Positions 8,651 through 15,047 of a DNA stretch of 15,047 nt are shown here, in pieces. Each line of letters starts with the position of its first letter. The first letter of the stretch is position 1. Origin of the DNA: JANMQK01 sp031370485 (GTDB lineage Bacteria > Acidobacteriota > Polarisedimenticolia > Gp22-AA2); assembly GCA_031370485.1 (NCBI GenBank), contig JANMQK010000306.1, positions 1 to 15,047 on the forward strand, given 5' to 3'. The notes below the pieces were generated by a model. That model did not search any database. It worked only from the letters and a program-made list of their open reading frames with translations, and had not been told where the DNA came from. Position numbers and translations under genes: made by a program.

Positions 8651-9952
8651 TCACCGCGTCCTGGAGAAGACCCTGCGGAACAGCGTGTCGACGTGCCTGA
8701 GGTGGTGCTGCAGATCGAACGCGCGGTCGATGTCGGCGGGCGACAGGTGACGCGCGACGTCCGGGTCGGCGCAGAGAAGCGCCTTGAAATCGCCCCCTCC
8801 CGCGCCCGCGCCCATCGCCGCCTTCTGGACCCAGACGTAGGCATCCTCGCGCGAGACTCCCTTCTTCGCGAGCTCCAGCAGGACCGTGCCTGAATAGATC
8901 AGGCCGCCCGAGGACTCCAGGTTGCGGCGCATCGCGTCCGGGTGGACCACCATGCCGGAGACGATCCGGTCGAAGCGGTCGATCATGTAGTCGAGGACGA
9001 TGGTCGCGTCGGGCAGGATCACGCGCTCGGCGGAGGAATGCGAGATGTCCCGCTCGTGCCAGAGCGGCACGTTCTCGAGCGCGGCCTGAAGGTATCCCCG
9101 GACGAGCCGCGCCAGGCCGCTCATCTGCTCGCAGCCGATCGGATTTTTCTTGTGCGGCATGGCGGAAGAGCCTTTCTGCCCGGCTCCGAACGGCTCCTCG
9201 ACCTCGCCCACCTCCGTCCGCTGCAGGTGGCGTATTTCGACCGCCATCTTCTCGACCGATGTCGCGGTCAGCGCGAGGACCGCCACGTACTCCGCGTGAC
9301 GGTCGCGCTGCACCACCTGCGAGGCGATCGGCACGGGCTCGAGCCCGAGCGACGCCAGGGCCCGCGCCTCGATCCCCGGGTCGAGATGGGCGAACGTCCC
9401 CACCGCACCGGACAGCTTCCCGACCGCGATCGTGCGCCGCGCCGCCGCGAGCCGCTCAAGCGCGCGGAACACCTCCGCGGTCCAGAGCGCGAGCTTCAGG
9501 CCGAATGTCGTGGGCTCGGCGTGCATGCCGTGCGTGCGGCCGATCATCGGCGTGTCCTTGTGCTCGAAGGCGCGCATCTCGATGTCACGGGAGAGTTTCT
9601 CGAGCCCGGCGCGAATCAGGTCGGCCGCCTCGACCATCTGAAGGGCCTGCGCGGTGTCCACGACATCGCTGCTCGTGAGACCCAGGTGGATGTACCGGGA
9701 TTCCGGCCCCACGTGCTCCGAGACGTTGGTCAGGAAGGCGATGAGGTCGTGCTGCACGGTTTTTTCGATCTCCCGCACCCGGGCCGCGTCGAACTTCGCT
9801 TTCGCCCGGATGACGGACAGCGCCGCCCGCGGGATGTGGCCCGCCTCCGCGAGGGCGTCGCATACCGCCAACTCGACGTCGAGCCAGCGGCGCAGCCGGT
9901 TCTCGTCCTCCCAGATGCGGCTCATCGCCGGCCGTGAGTAGCGCGGGATCAT
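8651..9952 (-). CDS. purB: Adenylosuccinate lyase PurB
   Basis: PurB cleaves SAICAR to AICAR and adenylosuccinate to AMP, releasing fumarate in both cases. The 433-residue protein shows the fumarase/aspartase superfamily signature GSSAMPHKKN (261-270) in the flexible catalytic loop, the catalytic His in KTVQHDL (H68) and in GRTHGMHAEP (H141), and HLGLTSSDVVDT (89-100). The C-terminal domain is intact. The start ATG at 9952 has AAGGGG seven bases upstream at 9960-9965. It begins 20 bases after the MBL-fold gene ends, so the two are probably co-transcribed, and purS follows 115 bases downstream on the same strand. Adjacent placement with purSQL is a sensible purine cluster. Confidence 0.97.
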   Translation of the reverse strand: MIPRYSRPAMSRIWEDENRLRRWLDVELAVCDALAEAGHIPRAALSVIRAKAKFDAARVREIEKTVQHDLIAFLTNVSEHVGPESRYIHLGLTSSDVVDTAQALQMVEAADLIRAGLEKLSRDIEMRAFEHKDTPMIGRTHGMHAEPTTFGLKLALWTAEVFRALERLAAARRTIAVGKLSGAVGTFAHLDPGIEARALASLGLEPVPIASQVVQRDRHAEYVAVLALTATSVEKMAVEIRHLQRTEVGEVEEPFGAGQKGSSAMPHKKNPIGCEQMSGLARLVRGYLQAALENVPLWHERDISHSSAERVILPDATIVLDYMIDRFDRIVSGMVVHPDAMRRNLESSGGLIYSGTVLLELAKKGVSREDAYVWVQKAAMGAGAGGGDFKALLCADPDVARHLSPADIDRAFDLQHHLRHVDTLFRRVFSRTR

Positions 9953-9972
9953 TTATGGGCCCCTTGCGGCAT

Positions 9973-10752
9973 CTAGACCTCGAACCAGGGGGACGGGGCG
10001 GCCTGATCCGCCGGGTGGAGGGCGGGTGCTTTGCGCCCCGCCTCCTCGAAGCGCCGCCGGGCGGCGCCGATCGCGAGATCGGGCCTGTTGTTGGTGCGGC
10101 TCAGGTGGGCCAGGATGACGCGGCGCGTGCGATCCGACGTGATCTCTCCCAGGAGATCCGCGGCGCTCTCGTTGTCGAGATGGCCGTGCCGCCCCAGGAC
10201 GCGCTGCTTCACGACCTCGGGGTAGGGACCGCTCTTGAGCATCCCGGCATCGTGGTTCGCCTCGAGCACCAGCATGTCGCACTGCGCCAGGCCCCGACGC
10301 ACGGTGTCGACGCCGTGGCCGAGATCGGTCGCGTAGCCGACCCGGGTCTCGCCGGCTTCCAGGCTAAATCCGACCGTCTCCACCGCGTCATGAGGCACGG
10401 CGAATGGGGTGAGCGTCAGTCCGCCCAGGGCAAACGGCGTCCCGGCCTCGACCGCGTACGTGGACGGAACCCCGCCGTCATCGAGCGAGGCCGCTCGGAG
10501 CGTTCCGGCCGTGGCGTAGATCGGGATGTTGTAGGTGCGGGAGAAGAGGGCCGCGCCGCCGACGTGATCGGCATGCTCGTGGGTGAGCACGATGGCGTCG
10601 AGCCGGTGCGGCTCGACTCCCAGGAAACCCAGGCGGGCCGCCAGCTGGCGGCACGAAAACCCCGCATCGAGCAGGATCCGCGCTCCCCCGCCCTCGATGC
10701 AGGTCGCGTTCCCCGCGCTGCCGCTTCCCAGGACCGCCAGCCGGATCGCCAT
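9973..10752 (-). CDS. YycJ/WalJ-type MBL-fold metallohydrolase
   Basis: This 259-residue protein has the metallo-beta-lactamase fold. Its N-terminus (IRLAVLGSGSAGNATCIE) and the motif THEHADHVGG (57-66, ligands H58, H60, D62, H63) provide the first metal site. VPHDAVETVGF, GYATDLGH and VILAHLSRTNNRP supply the remaining His/Asp ligands. The GSGSAGN start and LSRTNNRP near the end are typical of the YycJ/WalJ branch, which is linked to nuclease-like activity and, in Firmicutes, to the WalRK locus. No WalRK genes are visible here, so that context does not transfer. The start ATG at 10752 has GGAGG just upstream. It leads into purB after 20 bases. It is likely cytoplasmic; the substrate is not known. 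Confidence 0.88.
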   Translation of the reverse strand: MAIRLAVLGSGSAGNATCIEGGGARILLDAGFSCRQLAARLGFLGVEPHRLDAIVLTHEHADHVGGAALFSRTYNIPIYATAGTLRAASLDDGGVPSTYAVEAGTPFALGGLTLTPFAVPHDAVETVGFSLEAGETRVGYATDLGHGVDTVRRGLAQCDMLVLEANHDAGMLKSGPYPEVVKQRVLGRHGHLDNESAADLLGEITSDRTRRVILAHLSRTNNRPDLAIGAARRRFEEAGRKAPALHPADQAAPSPWFEV

Positions 10753-10797
10753 CCGCCTCCGGGAGGCCGCTCTGCCCCCTCGACTCGAACGGCGCTC

Positions 10798-10806
10798 ACT
10801 CTACCA
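10798..10806 (-). promoter_or_regulatory. Possible extended -10 promoter of the MBL hydrolase gene
   Basis: On the minus strand this reads TGGTAGAGT, a TGnTAnnnT extended -10-like sequence in the 81-base gap after dut. The predicted start of transcription is about 38 bases before the MBL start codon. No convincing -35 is present. It may give the MBL-purB pair its own promoter, or be chance. Confidence 0.3.
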
Positions 10807-10833
10807 CAACGACCGGGACGCCGGCCCGCGCTC

Positions 10834-11304
10834 CTAGGACTGCCCCGTGTGACCGAATCCGCCACCACCCCGCCCGGTGGGCGGCAGGGAGTCGACGGGC
10901 CGGAGGCGTGCGCCGGGAACCCGCGCGATGACGAGCTGGGCGATGCGGTCGCCGCGCCGGATGACCACCGGCTCCTGTCCGAGGTTGATGGCGATCACGG
11001 CGATCTCGCCGCGGTAATCCGAATCGATCGTGCCGGGAGAGTTCAGCATCGTGAGCCCGTGCCGCAGGGCGAGCCCGCTGCGGGGCCGGACCTGCCCCTC
11101 GTACCCCTCGGGCAGGGCCATGGAGAAGCCGGTCGGGATCAGCACCCGGCTGCCGGGCTCGAGGCTCAAGTCCTGGACGATGCAGGCGCGCAGGTCGAGA
11201 CCGGCGCTTCCGGGTGTCGCCGCTGCCGGGTACGGGAGGTCGTCGTTGCCGGGCGAGCGCGCGATCGCGATTTCGGGGACGTCGTCGCCGGGGGTGCGGT
11301 CCAT
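10834..11304 (-). CDS. dut: Deoxyuridine 5'-triphosphate nucleotidohydrolase (dUTPase)
   Basis: The enzyme hydrolyses dUTP to dUMP and pyrophosphate, keeping uracil out of DNA and supplying dTMP synthesis. The 156-residue protein has all five motifs of trimeric dUTPases: TPGSAGLDLRA (30-40), RPRSGLAL (73-80), SPGTIDSDYRGEI (89-101, catalytic D94 and Y97), GDRIAQLVI (118-126), and the C-terminal RGGGGFGHTG (145-154) that closes over the nucleotide, with F150 as the stacking aromatic. The start at 11304 lies eight bases after the M16 stop and has no strong Shine-Dalgarno, so its translation may depend on ribosomes finishing the M16 gene. M16-dut neighbours are familiar in other bacteria. The window also encodes a uracil-DNA glycosylase, so both prevention and repair of DNA uracil are represented here. 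Confidence 0.96.
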   Translation of the reverse strand: MDRTPGDDVPEIAIARSPGNDDLPYPAAATPGSAGLDLRACIVQDLSLEPGSRVLIPTGFSMALPEGYEGQVRPRSGLALRHGLTMLNSPGTIDSDYRGEIAVIAINLGQEPVVIRRGDRIAQLVIARVPGARLRPVDSLPPTGRGGGGFGHTGQS

Positions 11305-11312
11305 GCGGCGGC

Positions 11313-12596
11313 TCAGAAGGCGAGCACGACCTTGTCGAGGGACAGCCCGTCGGTCTTGCCGAGCACCGCGAGCGTGCAGGCGGCCGGGTCGAAGAGGTCC
11401 CGCGAGAGCCGGAGCAGATCGTCCCGGCTCACCCGCTCGATGCCGTCGAGAATCTCACCCAGCGTGAACTGCCTCCCGAAGAAATACTCCTGCCTCGCCA
11501 GGTTGGACATCCGGCTGCTGCTGCTCTCGAGCGACAGCATCAGACTCCCCTTGAGGTGGTCCTTGGCCATCTGCAACTCGGCCTCGCCGACCGGCTCGCG
11601 CTTGAGGGCCGCTATTTCCTCCAGGATGAGCCCGACCGTCTCGCGCCCGGACTCCGGGGAGGTGGCCGCGTACACGAGGAGGTTGCCGGTGTCGAGAAAG
11701 GAGTTGACCGAGGAGAAGACCGAGTAGGCCAGTCCCCGCTCCTCGCGGATGTGCTGGAACAGCCGGGAGGACATCGTCCCTCCGAGCAGCGTGTTCAGCA
11801 CGAACTCCGGGTAGCGCCTTTCGTCGGCGACCGGCAGCCCCGGCACGCCCAGGCAGAGGTGCAGCTGCCCGAGCTCCTTCTTCTCGCGAACCACAATCCC
11901 CCCCTTGCTGACCTCGGGGGCCGGCTGCGGCGGGATGGGAGCCCCGTTCTTGAGGGGCTCGAAGGCCTCGCGGAGCGAGGCGGTTAGTCTGTTGTGATCC
12001 AGGTTCCCGGCCGCGGTGATCATGAGGTTGTCGGGCTGGTACGAGTCGCGGAAGAAGCGGATCAGGGCATCGTGCCGCATCCCCGTCACCGAGGCGATGG
12101 TCCCCTGGATCGGGCGCCCGAGGGAGTGTCCCCGGTAGTACGACTCCGTGAACAGGTCGTAGATCAACTCGTCGGGGGTGTCCTCGACCATCTTGATCTC
12201 TTCGAAGATGACCTTGCGCTCCTTCTCGATCTCATCCGGCACGAACCTGGGCCGCCTCACGATTTCCGACAGGAGATCGACCGCGATGTCGAGGTGCTCG
12301 TCGAGGACCTTGAAGTAGAAGCAGGTGTATTCCTTGGTCGTGAAGGCGTCCATCTGCCCGCCGACCGAGTCGATGATGCGCGCGATGTCCTTGGCGGACC
12401 GCGTCTCGGTCCCTTTGAAGAGGAGGTGCTCGATGAAGTGGGAGATGCCGTTCTGCTCGGGCGTCTCGTGCCGTGAGCCCTTTTTGAGCCAGACACCGAG
12501 GGCCACGGACCGGATGTCGGGCATCTGCTCGGTGACCAGGACCATCCCGTTGGCGAACGCCTCCCTGCGGATGTCGCTCTCGACCTGTCGTGCCAC
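11313..12596 (-). CDS. M16-family zinc metallopeptidase
   Basis: This 427-residue peptidase has the inverted zinc motif HFIEH (53-57), catalytic E56, and a downstream acidic ligand in FEEIKM (E132/E133). GVWLKKGSRHE and FKGTETRSAKDI flank the active site as in bacterial processing-peptidase-like M16 proteins (PqqL/YmxG and mitochondrial MPP-beta relatives). The C-terminal half-domain is also present, with LNTLLGGTMSSRLFQHIREERGLAYSVFS split across helices and the usual Arg/Tyr substrate-binding pair in it. There is no signal peptide, so the protein is likely cytoplasmic. The exact substrate is unknown. The start is GTG at 12596; an upstream GGGG is the only Shine-Dalgarno hint. It is the first gene of the M16-dut pair, with a promoter-like element and unusual C8-G-A5 tract just upstream. 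Confidence 0.93.
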   Translation of the reverse strand: MARQVESDIRREAFANGMVLVTEQMPDIRSVALGVWLKKGSRHETPEQNGISHFIEHLLFKGTETRSAKDIARIIDSVGGQMDAFTTKEYTCFYFKVLDEHLDIAVDLLSEIVRRPRFVPDEIEKERKVIFEEIKMVEDTPDELIYDLFTESYYRGHSLGRPIQGTIASVTGMRHDALIRFFRDSYQPDNLMITAAGNLDHNRLTASLREAFEPLKNGAPIPPQPAPEVSKGGIVVREKKELGQLHLCLGVPGLPVADERRYPEFVLNTLLGGTMSSRLFQHIREERGLAYSVFSSVNSFLDTGNLLVYAATSPESGRETVGLILEEIAALKREPVGEAELQMAKDHLKGSLMLSLESSSSRMSNLARQEYFFGRQFTLGEILDGIERVSRDDLLRLSRDLFDPAACTLAVLGKTDGLSLDKVVLAF

Positions 12597-12657
12597 GATG
12601 AGTTACCCCGTCCCGGGCGCCCCCGGTCGTCAACGGCTCTCGGTTTTTCGGGGGGGG

Positions 12658-12666
12658 AGTATAGCA
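12658..12666 (-). promoter_or_regulatory. Possible extended -10 promoter of the M16-dut pair
   Basis: On the minus strand this reads TGCTATACT, a good extended -10. Eight Cs, a G and five As follow directly, so transcription would begin inside or at the end of the C run, about 50 bases before the GTG at 12596. No -35 is evident 16-18 bases upstream, where the end of the lipoprotein gene lies. It is the best of the three similar elements in this window. Confidence 0.42.
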
Positions 12667-12677
12667 CCCGGAGAGGA

Positions 12678-13280
12678 TCAGCGCCGTCGTTCCGCGAACC
12701 CCTTCCCGTTCCAGCCGTAGACGACGGAGGCGTAGACAGGCGGCTGGCCGGGACCTTCCTCGTAGGTCCGGCCGGTAATCCAGAACTCGACGGCGCCTCC
12801 CGGCGCGTAGCGCCTTTCGATCTCCTGCCCGGCGTTCTGGAAAAGCGTCGCCCAGGAGCCGTTGTCCGCCCGGGCGATCACCTGGAGGATCTCGAGCTGG
12901 CCCCCTTCCCAGAAGGCGAGGATCTCGGGACGCCCGTCGCCGGTGACGTCCTCGAGGGTCAGGTTGCGGAAGCGGTCCCCCTGCTGCGTCGTGAAGGCCG
13001 GCGCAAGGTCCCTCCCATTTCCCTCGTAGAGTCGCAACTCGGGCCGCCCGTCGCCACGGCGCACGATGGCGGCGATCGCCTCCCTGGGACCGGTTGCCGG
13101 GCCGGAGTCCAGGGCGCGGACGAGGATCACCCGGTCCCCCTTGCCCAGCGCGGCCGTCATGACGCGCAGGACCGGGTCGTCGGATCGCTGTCCGCAGGCG
13201 AGGGTGAGGAGCAGTGCAGCGGGCGCGACGCCCCGGACCGCCCGCCGCCCCGCGGCAAGCGCCAGTTCGGCCACGGTCAT
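12678..13280 (-). CDS. Lipoprotein with FG-GAP/VCBS-like repeat motif
   Basis: The protein is predicted at 200 residues. The N-terminus has basic residues, a hydrophobic stretch and a lipobox, LLLTLAC (C29), so it is probably a lipid-anchored envelope protein. A repeat-like motif, DVTGDGRPEIL (111-121), matches the Asp-rich calcium loop of FG-GAP/VCBS beta-propeller blades. A weaker copy, RGDGRPELRLYEGN, occurs near residue 75. The C-terminus YGWNGKGFAERR looks like a last blade strand. The protein is too short for a full propeller and has no enzyme motif. I chose the ATG at 13280 because it creates the lipobox and overlaps the CBS gene stop as ATGA, giving translational coupling. A longer open frame to 13388 would lie inside the CBS gene. 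Its function is unknown. Confidence 0.75.
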   Translation of the reverse strand: MTVAELALAAGRRAVRGVAPAALLLTLACGQRSDDPVLRVMTAALGKGDRVILVRALDSGPATGPREAIAAIVRRGDGRPELRLYEGNGRDLAPAFTTQQGDRFRNLTLEDVTGDGRPEILAFWEGGQLEILQVIARADNGSWATLFQNAGQEIERRYAPGGAVEFWITGRTYEEGPGQPPVYASVVYGWNGKGFAERRR

Positions 13281-13903
13281 ACCTTGATCCGGCCCGCGAG
13301 GATTGCCCGGGCCAGATCCATCGAGGACACCAGACCCGTCACCTTCCCCTTCCTGACGATCGGCACGCGGTGAATCCTGAGGTTCCACATGATGCGGCAG
13401 AGATCGCTCACGGGAGTGTCCTCGTCGGCCGAGATCGCCGGGCTGGTCATGATGGAACGGACCGGGCTCGCCAAGGGGCCGCGCGGCTTCGCGAGGTCGG
13501 TCCAGAAAGGCCGCTCGCCGGGCGCGGGCCCCGACTCCGGAACGGCGGCCAGCCGTTGCCGCCGCAGGAGGGCGATGAGCGGTTTCTCGCGCCGGCCTTT
13601 GCGCTTCCCGGGCGGGGCCGCGGCCCCCGCGATTGGGTCGCTCGCCATGTCGCCCATGGCCCCGTAAACGATGTCTTCCTGGGTCACGACGCCGACGAGA
13701 CGCCCGTCCTCATCGACCACCGGTGCGCCGTTGATGTTGTTCTCCTGGAACAGGTCGCACAGGTCGCCAATGCTCATCTCGGCGGGGACGGTGATCGGCC
13801 GCGGGGTCATGAGATCTTTCGCCCGCAGCCGGACCCTGCTCCGGCGGGCGCGCACGGGCCCCGCCGCCTTCCGCACGGCCTTCGAACTCCCGCGTCGCTT
13901 CAT
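13277..13903 (-). CDS. Two-CBS-domain protein with a long inter-domain insert
   Basis: The protein has 208 residues. CBS1 (about 31-83) reads LMTPRPITVPAEMSIGDLC, then NGAPVVDEDGRLVGVVTQEDI; CBS2 (about 150-202) reads IMTSPAISADEDTPVSDLC, then HRVPIVRKGKVTGLVSSMDL. Paired CBS domains usually form a Bateman module that binds adenine nucleotides such as AMP, ATP or SAM. An unusual basic, Pro-rich insert of about 65 residues (84-149) separates them, and the first 28 residues are strongly basic. There is no attached enzyme, transporter or DNA-binding fold. The gene overlaps threonine synthase by ATGA and its own stop overlaps the lipoprotein start by ATGA, so it is translated in step with both. 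A ligand-responsive regulator of threonine synthase or of the lipoprotein is possible but is inference only. Confidence 0.87.
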   Translation of the reverse strand: MKRRGSSKAVRKAAGPVRARRSRVRLRAKDLMTPRPITVPAEMSIGDLCDLFQENNINGAPVVDEDGRLVGVVTQEDIVYGAMGDMASDPIAGAAAPPGKRKGRREKPLIALLRRQRLAAVPESGPAPGERPFWTDLAKPRGPLASPVRSIMTSPAISADEDTPVSDLCRIMWNLRIHRVPIVRKGKVTGLVSSMDLARAILAGRIKV

Positions 13904-15047
13904 GTGTCGCCCGCCTCCCCGTCCAGGAGGCGCTCGATGGCGCGCGCCTCCGCTTCGACCTCGACGATCCGGTTGGCCCGGCGTGGGTCCACGCCTGGCA
14001 GAGTCCCCGCATGATAGTCGATCGTCGCCTGGCTGAACTTGCAGCCATGCGCCGTGGCCCCGATCACGACACGATCCCCCTCTCCGATGAGGCCGGACGC
14101 CCGGGCCTTCAGGAACCCGGCCACCGCCGTGGCCGAGTTCGGACAGATGTAGATTCCAGTGGCATCGACGAGCGCTTTCGCGTCCATGATCTCCTGCTCG
14201 CCGGCCGACAGGAAGGCCCCACCGCAGGAGCGCACCGCTCCGACCGCCTTGTCGTAGGAGACCGGATCGCCGATCCGGATGGCCGAGGCGCGGGTTTCGC
14301 CCGCCGTGACCCGGACCCGCTGGCGGTACCCGTCACGGCAGGCCCGGGCCAGGGGGTCAGCCGCTTCCGCCTGTACGCCCAGCAGGCGGGGCATGGTCTC
14401 GACGATTCCCAGCCGCTTGAGCTCGAGGAGTCCCTTGCCGATGGCCGAGATGTTTCCCGCGTTCCCGACGGGGACCACGAACCAGTCGGGCGCGCGCCAG
14501 CCCATCTGCTCGAGGATCTCGAAGGCGATCGATTTCTGCCCTTCGATGCGGATCGGGTTGACCGAGTTCAACAGGTAAAGAGGTGCTCTCGCGCAGACCT
14601 CGCGCAGGATCCTCATGCAGCCGTCGAAATCGGTCGGCAGCGACACGGTCACGCACCCCGAGGCGATCGGTTGCGACAGCTGCTCGACACTCACCTTGCC
14701 GGACGGCAGGACCACCAGCCCGCGCAGTCCCTCGACCTGCGCGGCGTAGGAGGCCATCGCGGCCGAGGTGTCCCCCGTCGAGGCGCAGGCCACCGCCCGC
14801 ACCCCCAGGTGCCGGGCGAAGGAGACCCCGGCCGTCATCCCACGATCCTTGAACGACAGCGTCGGGTTCTCCCCCTCGTGCTTCACGTAAACCTCGGCGG
14901 TCGACGAGATCTCCTCGAGGCGGCGCGAGCGGTAGAGGTTCGTGTTCCCCTCCGGCTTGGTGACGATCTCGACCGGCGGCAACGGGAGGACCAGCTCGCG
15001 AAATCGCCAGACGCCCGATCGGTCCGCGGGGACTTTCGAGGCGAGAC
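13900..15047 (-). CDS. thrC: Threonine synthase (5' end outside the window)
   Basis: This PLP enzyme converts O-phosphohomoserine to threonine and phosphate. The frame is open to the right edge, so the N-terminus is missing; the TTG at 14982 is internal, as the upstream codons give SGVWRFRELVLPLPPVEI, typical of the family. The PLP lysine lies in PTLSFKDRG (Lys codon at 14848-14850). Phosphate-binding loop residues are in PVGNAGNISAI, and EGNTNLY, CASTGDTSAAMASYA and CPNSATAVAGFLKA are also characteristic. About 382 residues are visible, close to full length. The TGA overlaps the CBS start codon as ATGA, indicating translational coupling. A close relative such as cysteate synthase cannot be excluded without an alignment, but threonine synthase is much more likely. 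Confidence 0.92.
   Translation of the reverse strand, partial: LASKVPADRSGVWRFRELVLPLPPVEIVTKPEGNTNLYRSRRLEEISSTAEVYVKHEGENPTLSFKDRGMTAGVSFARHLGVRAVACASTGDTSAAMASYAAQVEGLRGLVVLPSGKVSVEQLSQPIASGCVTVSLPTDFDGCMRILREVCARAPLYLLNSVNPIRIEGQKSIAFEILEQMGWRAPDWFVVPVGNAGNISAIGKGLLELKRLGIVETMPRLLGVQAEAADPLARACRDGYRQRVRVTAGETRASAIRIGDPVSYDKAVGAVRSCGGAFLSAGEQEIMDAKALVDATGIYICPNSATAVAGFLKARASGLIGEGDRVVIGATAHGCKFSQATIDYHAGTLPGVDPRRANRIVEVEAEARAIERLLDGEAGDT

Noticed and set aside
9934..11727. A 597-codon plus-strand open frame
   Set aside because: It crosses the antisense strands of the MBL, dut and M16 genes, all of which have intact catalytic motifs; it is a GC-driven shadow.
12614..12636. TTGACG on the minus strand before the M16 gene as a -35
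   Set aside because: No -10-like hexamer lies 16-19 bases downstream of it, and the region there is GC-rich.

Overview
This window is compact, high-GC bacterial DNA with about 16 protein genes and no gap over about 130 bases (the largest are 3731-3833, 4182-4309 and 8536-8650). I see no rRNA, tRNA, CRISPR, insertion sequence, phage gene or attachment site. The split purine genes (purS/purQ/small purL), type 5 uracil-DNA glycosylase, FHA-GAF-PP2C phosphatase, DUF1207 envelope protein and frequent GTG starts suggest an Acidobacteriota-like or deltaproteobacteria-like lineage, probably an environmental genome. This placement is inference, and no marker here fixes the phylum.

Bases 1-3730 hold signalling and envelope genes. 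They are the tail of a SpoIIE/PP2C phosphatase, a DUF302 protein, a minus-strand BON-DUF1207 outer-membrane candidate, and a divergent complete FHA-GAF-PP2C phosphatase. The two phosphatases have related C-termini and flank the envelope gene. Bases 3731-5056 hold a minus-strand terminator, a small secreted Tyr/Gly/Trp-rich protein with a perfect Shine-Dalgarno, and a divergent type 5 uracil-DNA glycosylase whose stop codon overlaps that of purL.

Bases 5053-9952 are a purine-synthesis block on the minus strand, transcribed purB, then purS, purQ, a 60-residue SEC-C zinc-motif protein, then purL. PurS, PurQ and PurL form the FGAM synthetase; PurB acts at two later steps. Bases 9973-12596 hold, in transcription order, an M16 metallopeptidase, dUTPase and a YycJ-type metallo-beta-lactamase-fold hydrolase, which leads into purB with a 20-base gap.

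Bases 12678-15047 hold threonine synthase (5' end outside the window), a two-CBS-domain protein and a lipoprotein, linked by two ATGA start/stop overlaps. This is a tightly coupled three-gene unit.

Most genes are recognisable housekeeping or signalling families. I found no convincing new defence, mobile or biosynthetic system. The points most worth following are the thrC-CBS-lipoprotein coupling, the SEC-C gene inside the purine operon, the BON-DUF1207 fusion, and repeated TGnTAnnnT promoter-like elements, one followed by a C8-G-A5 tract.
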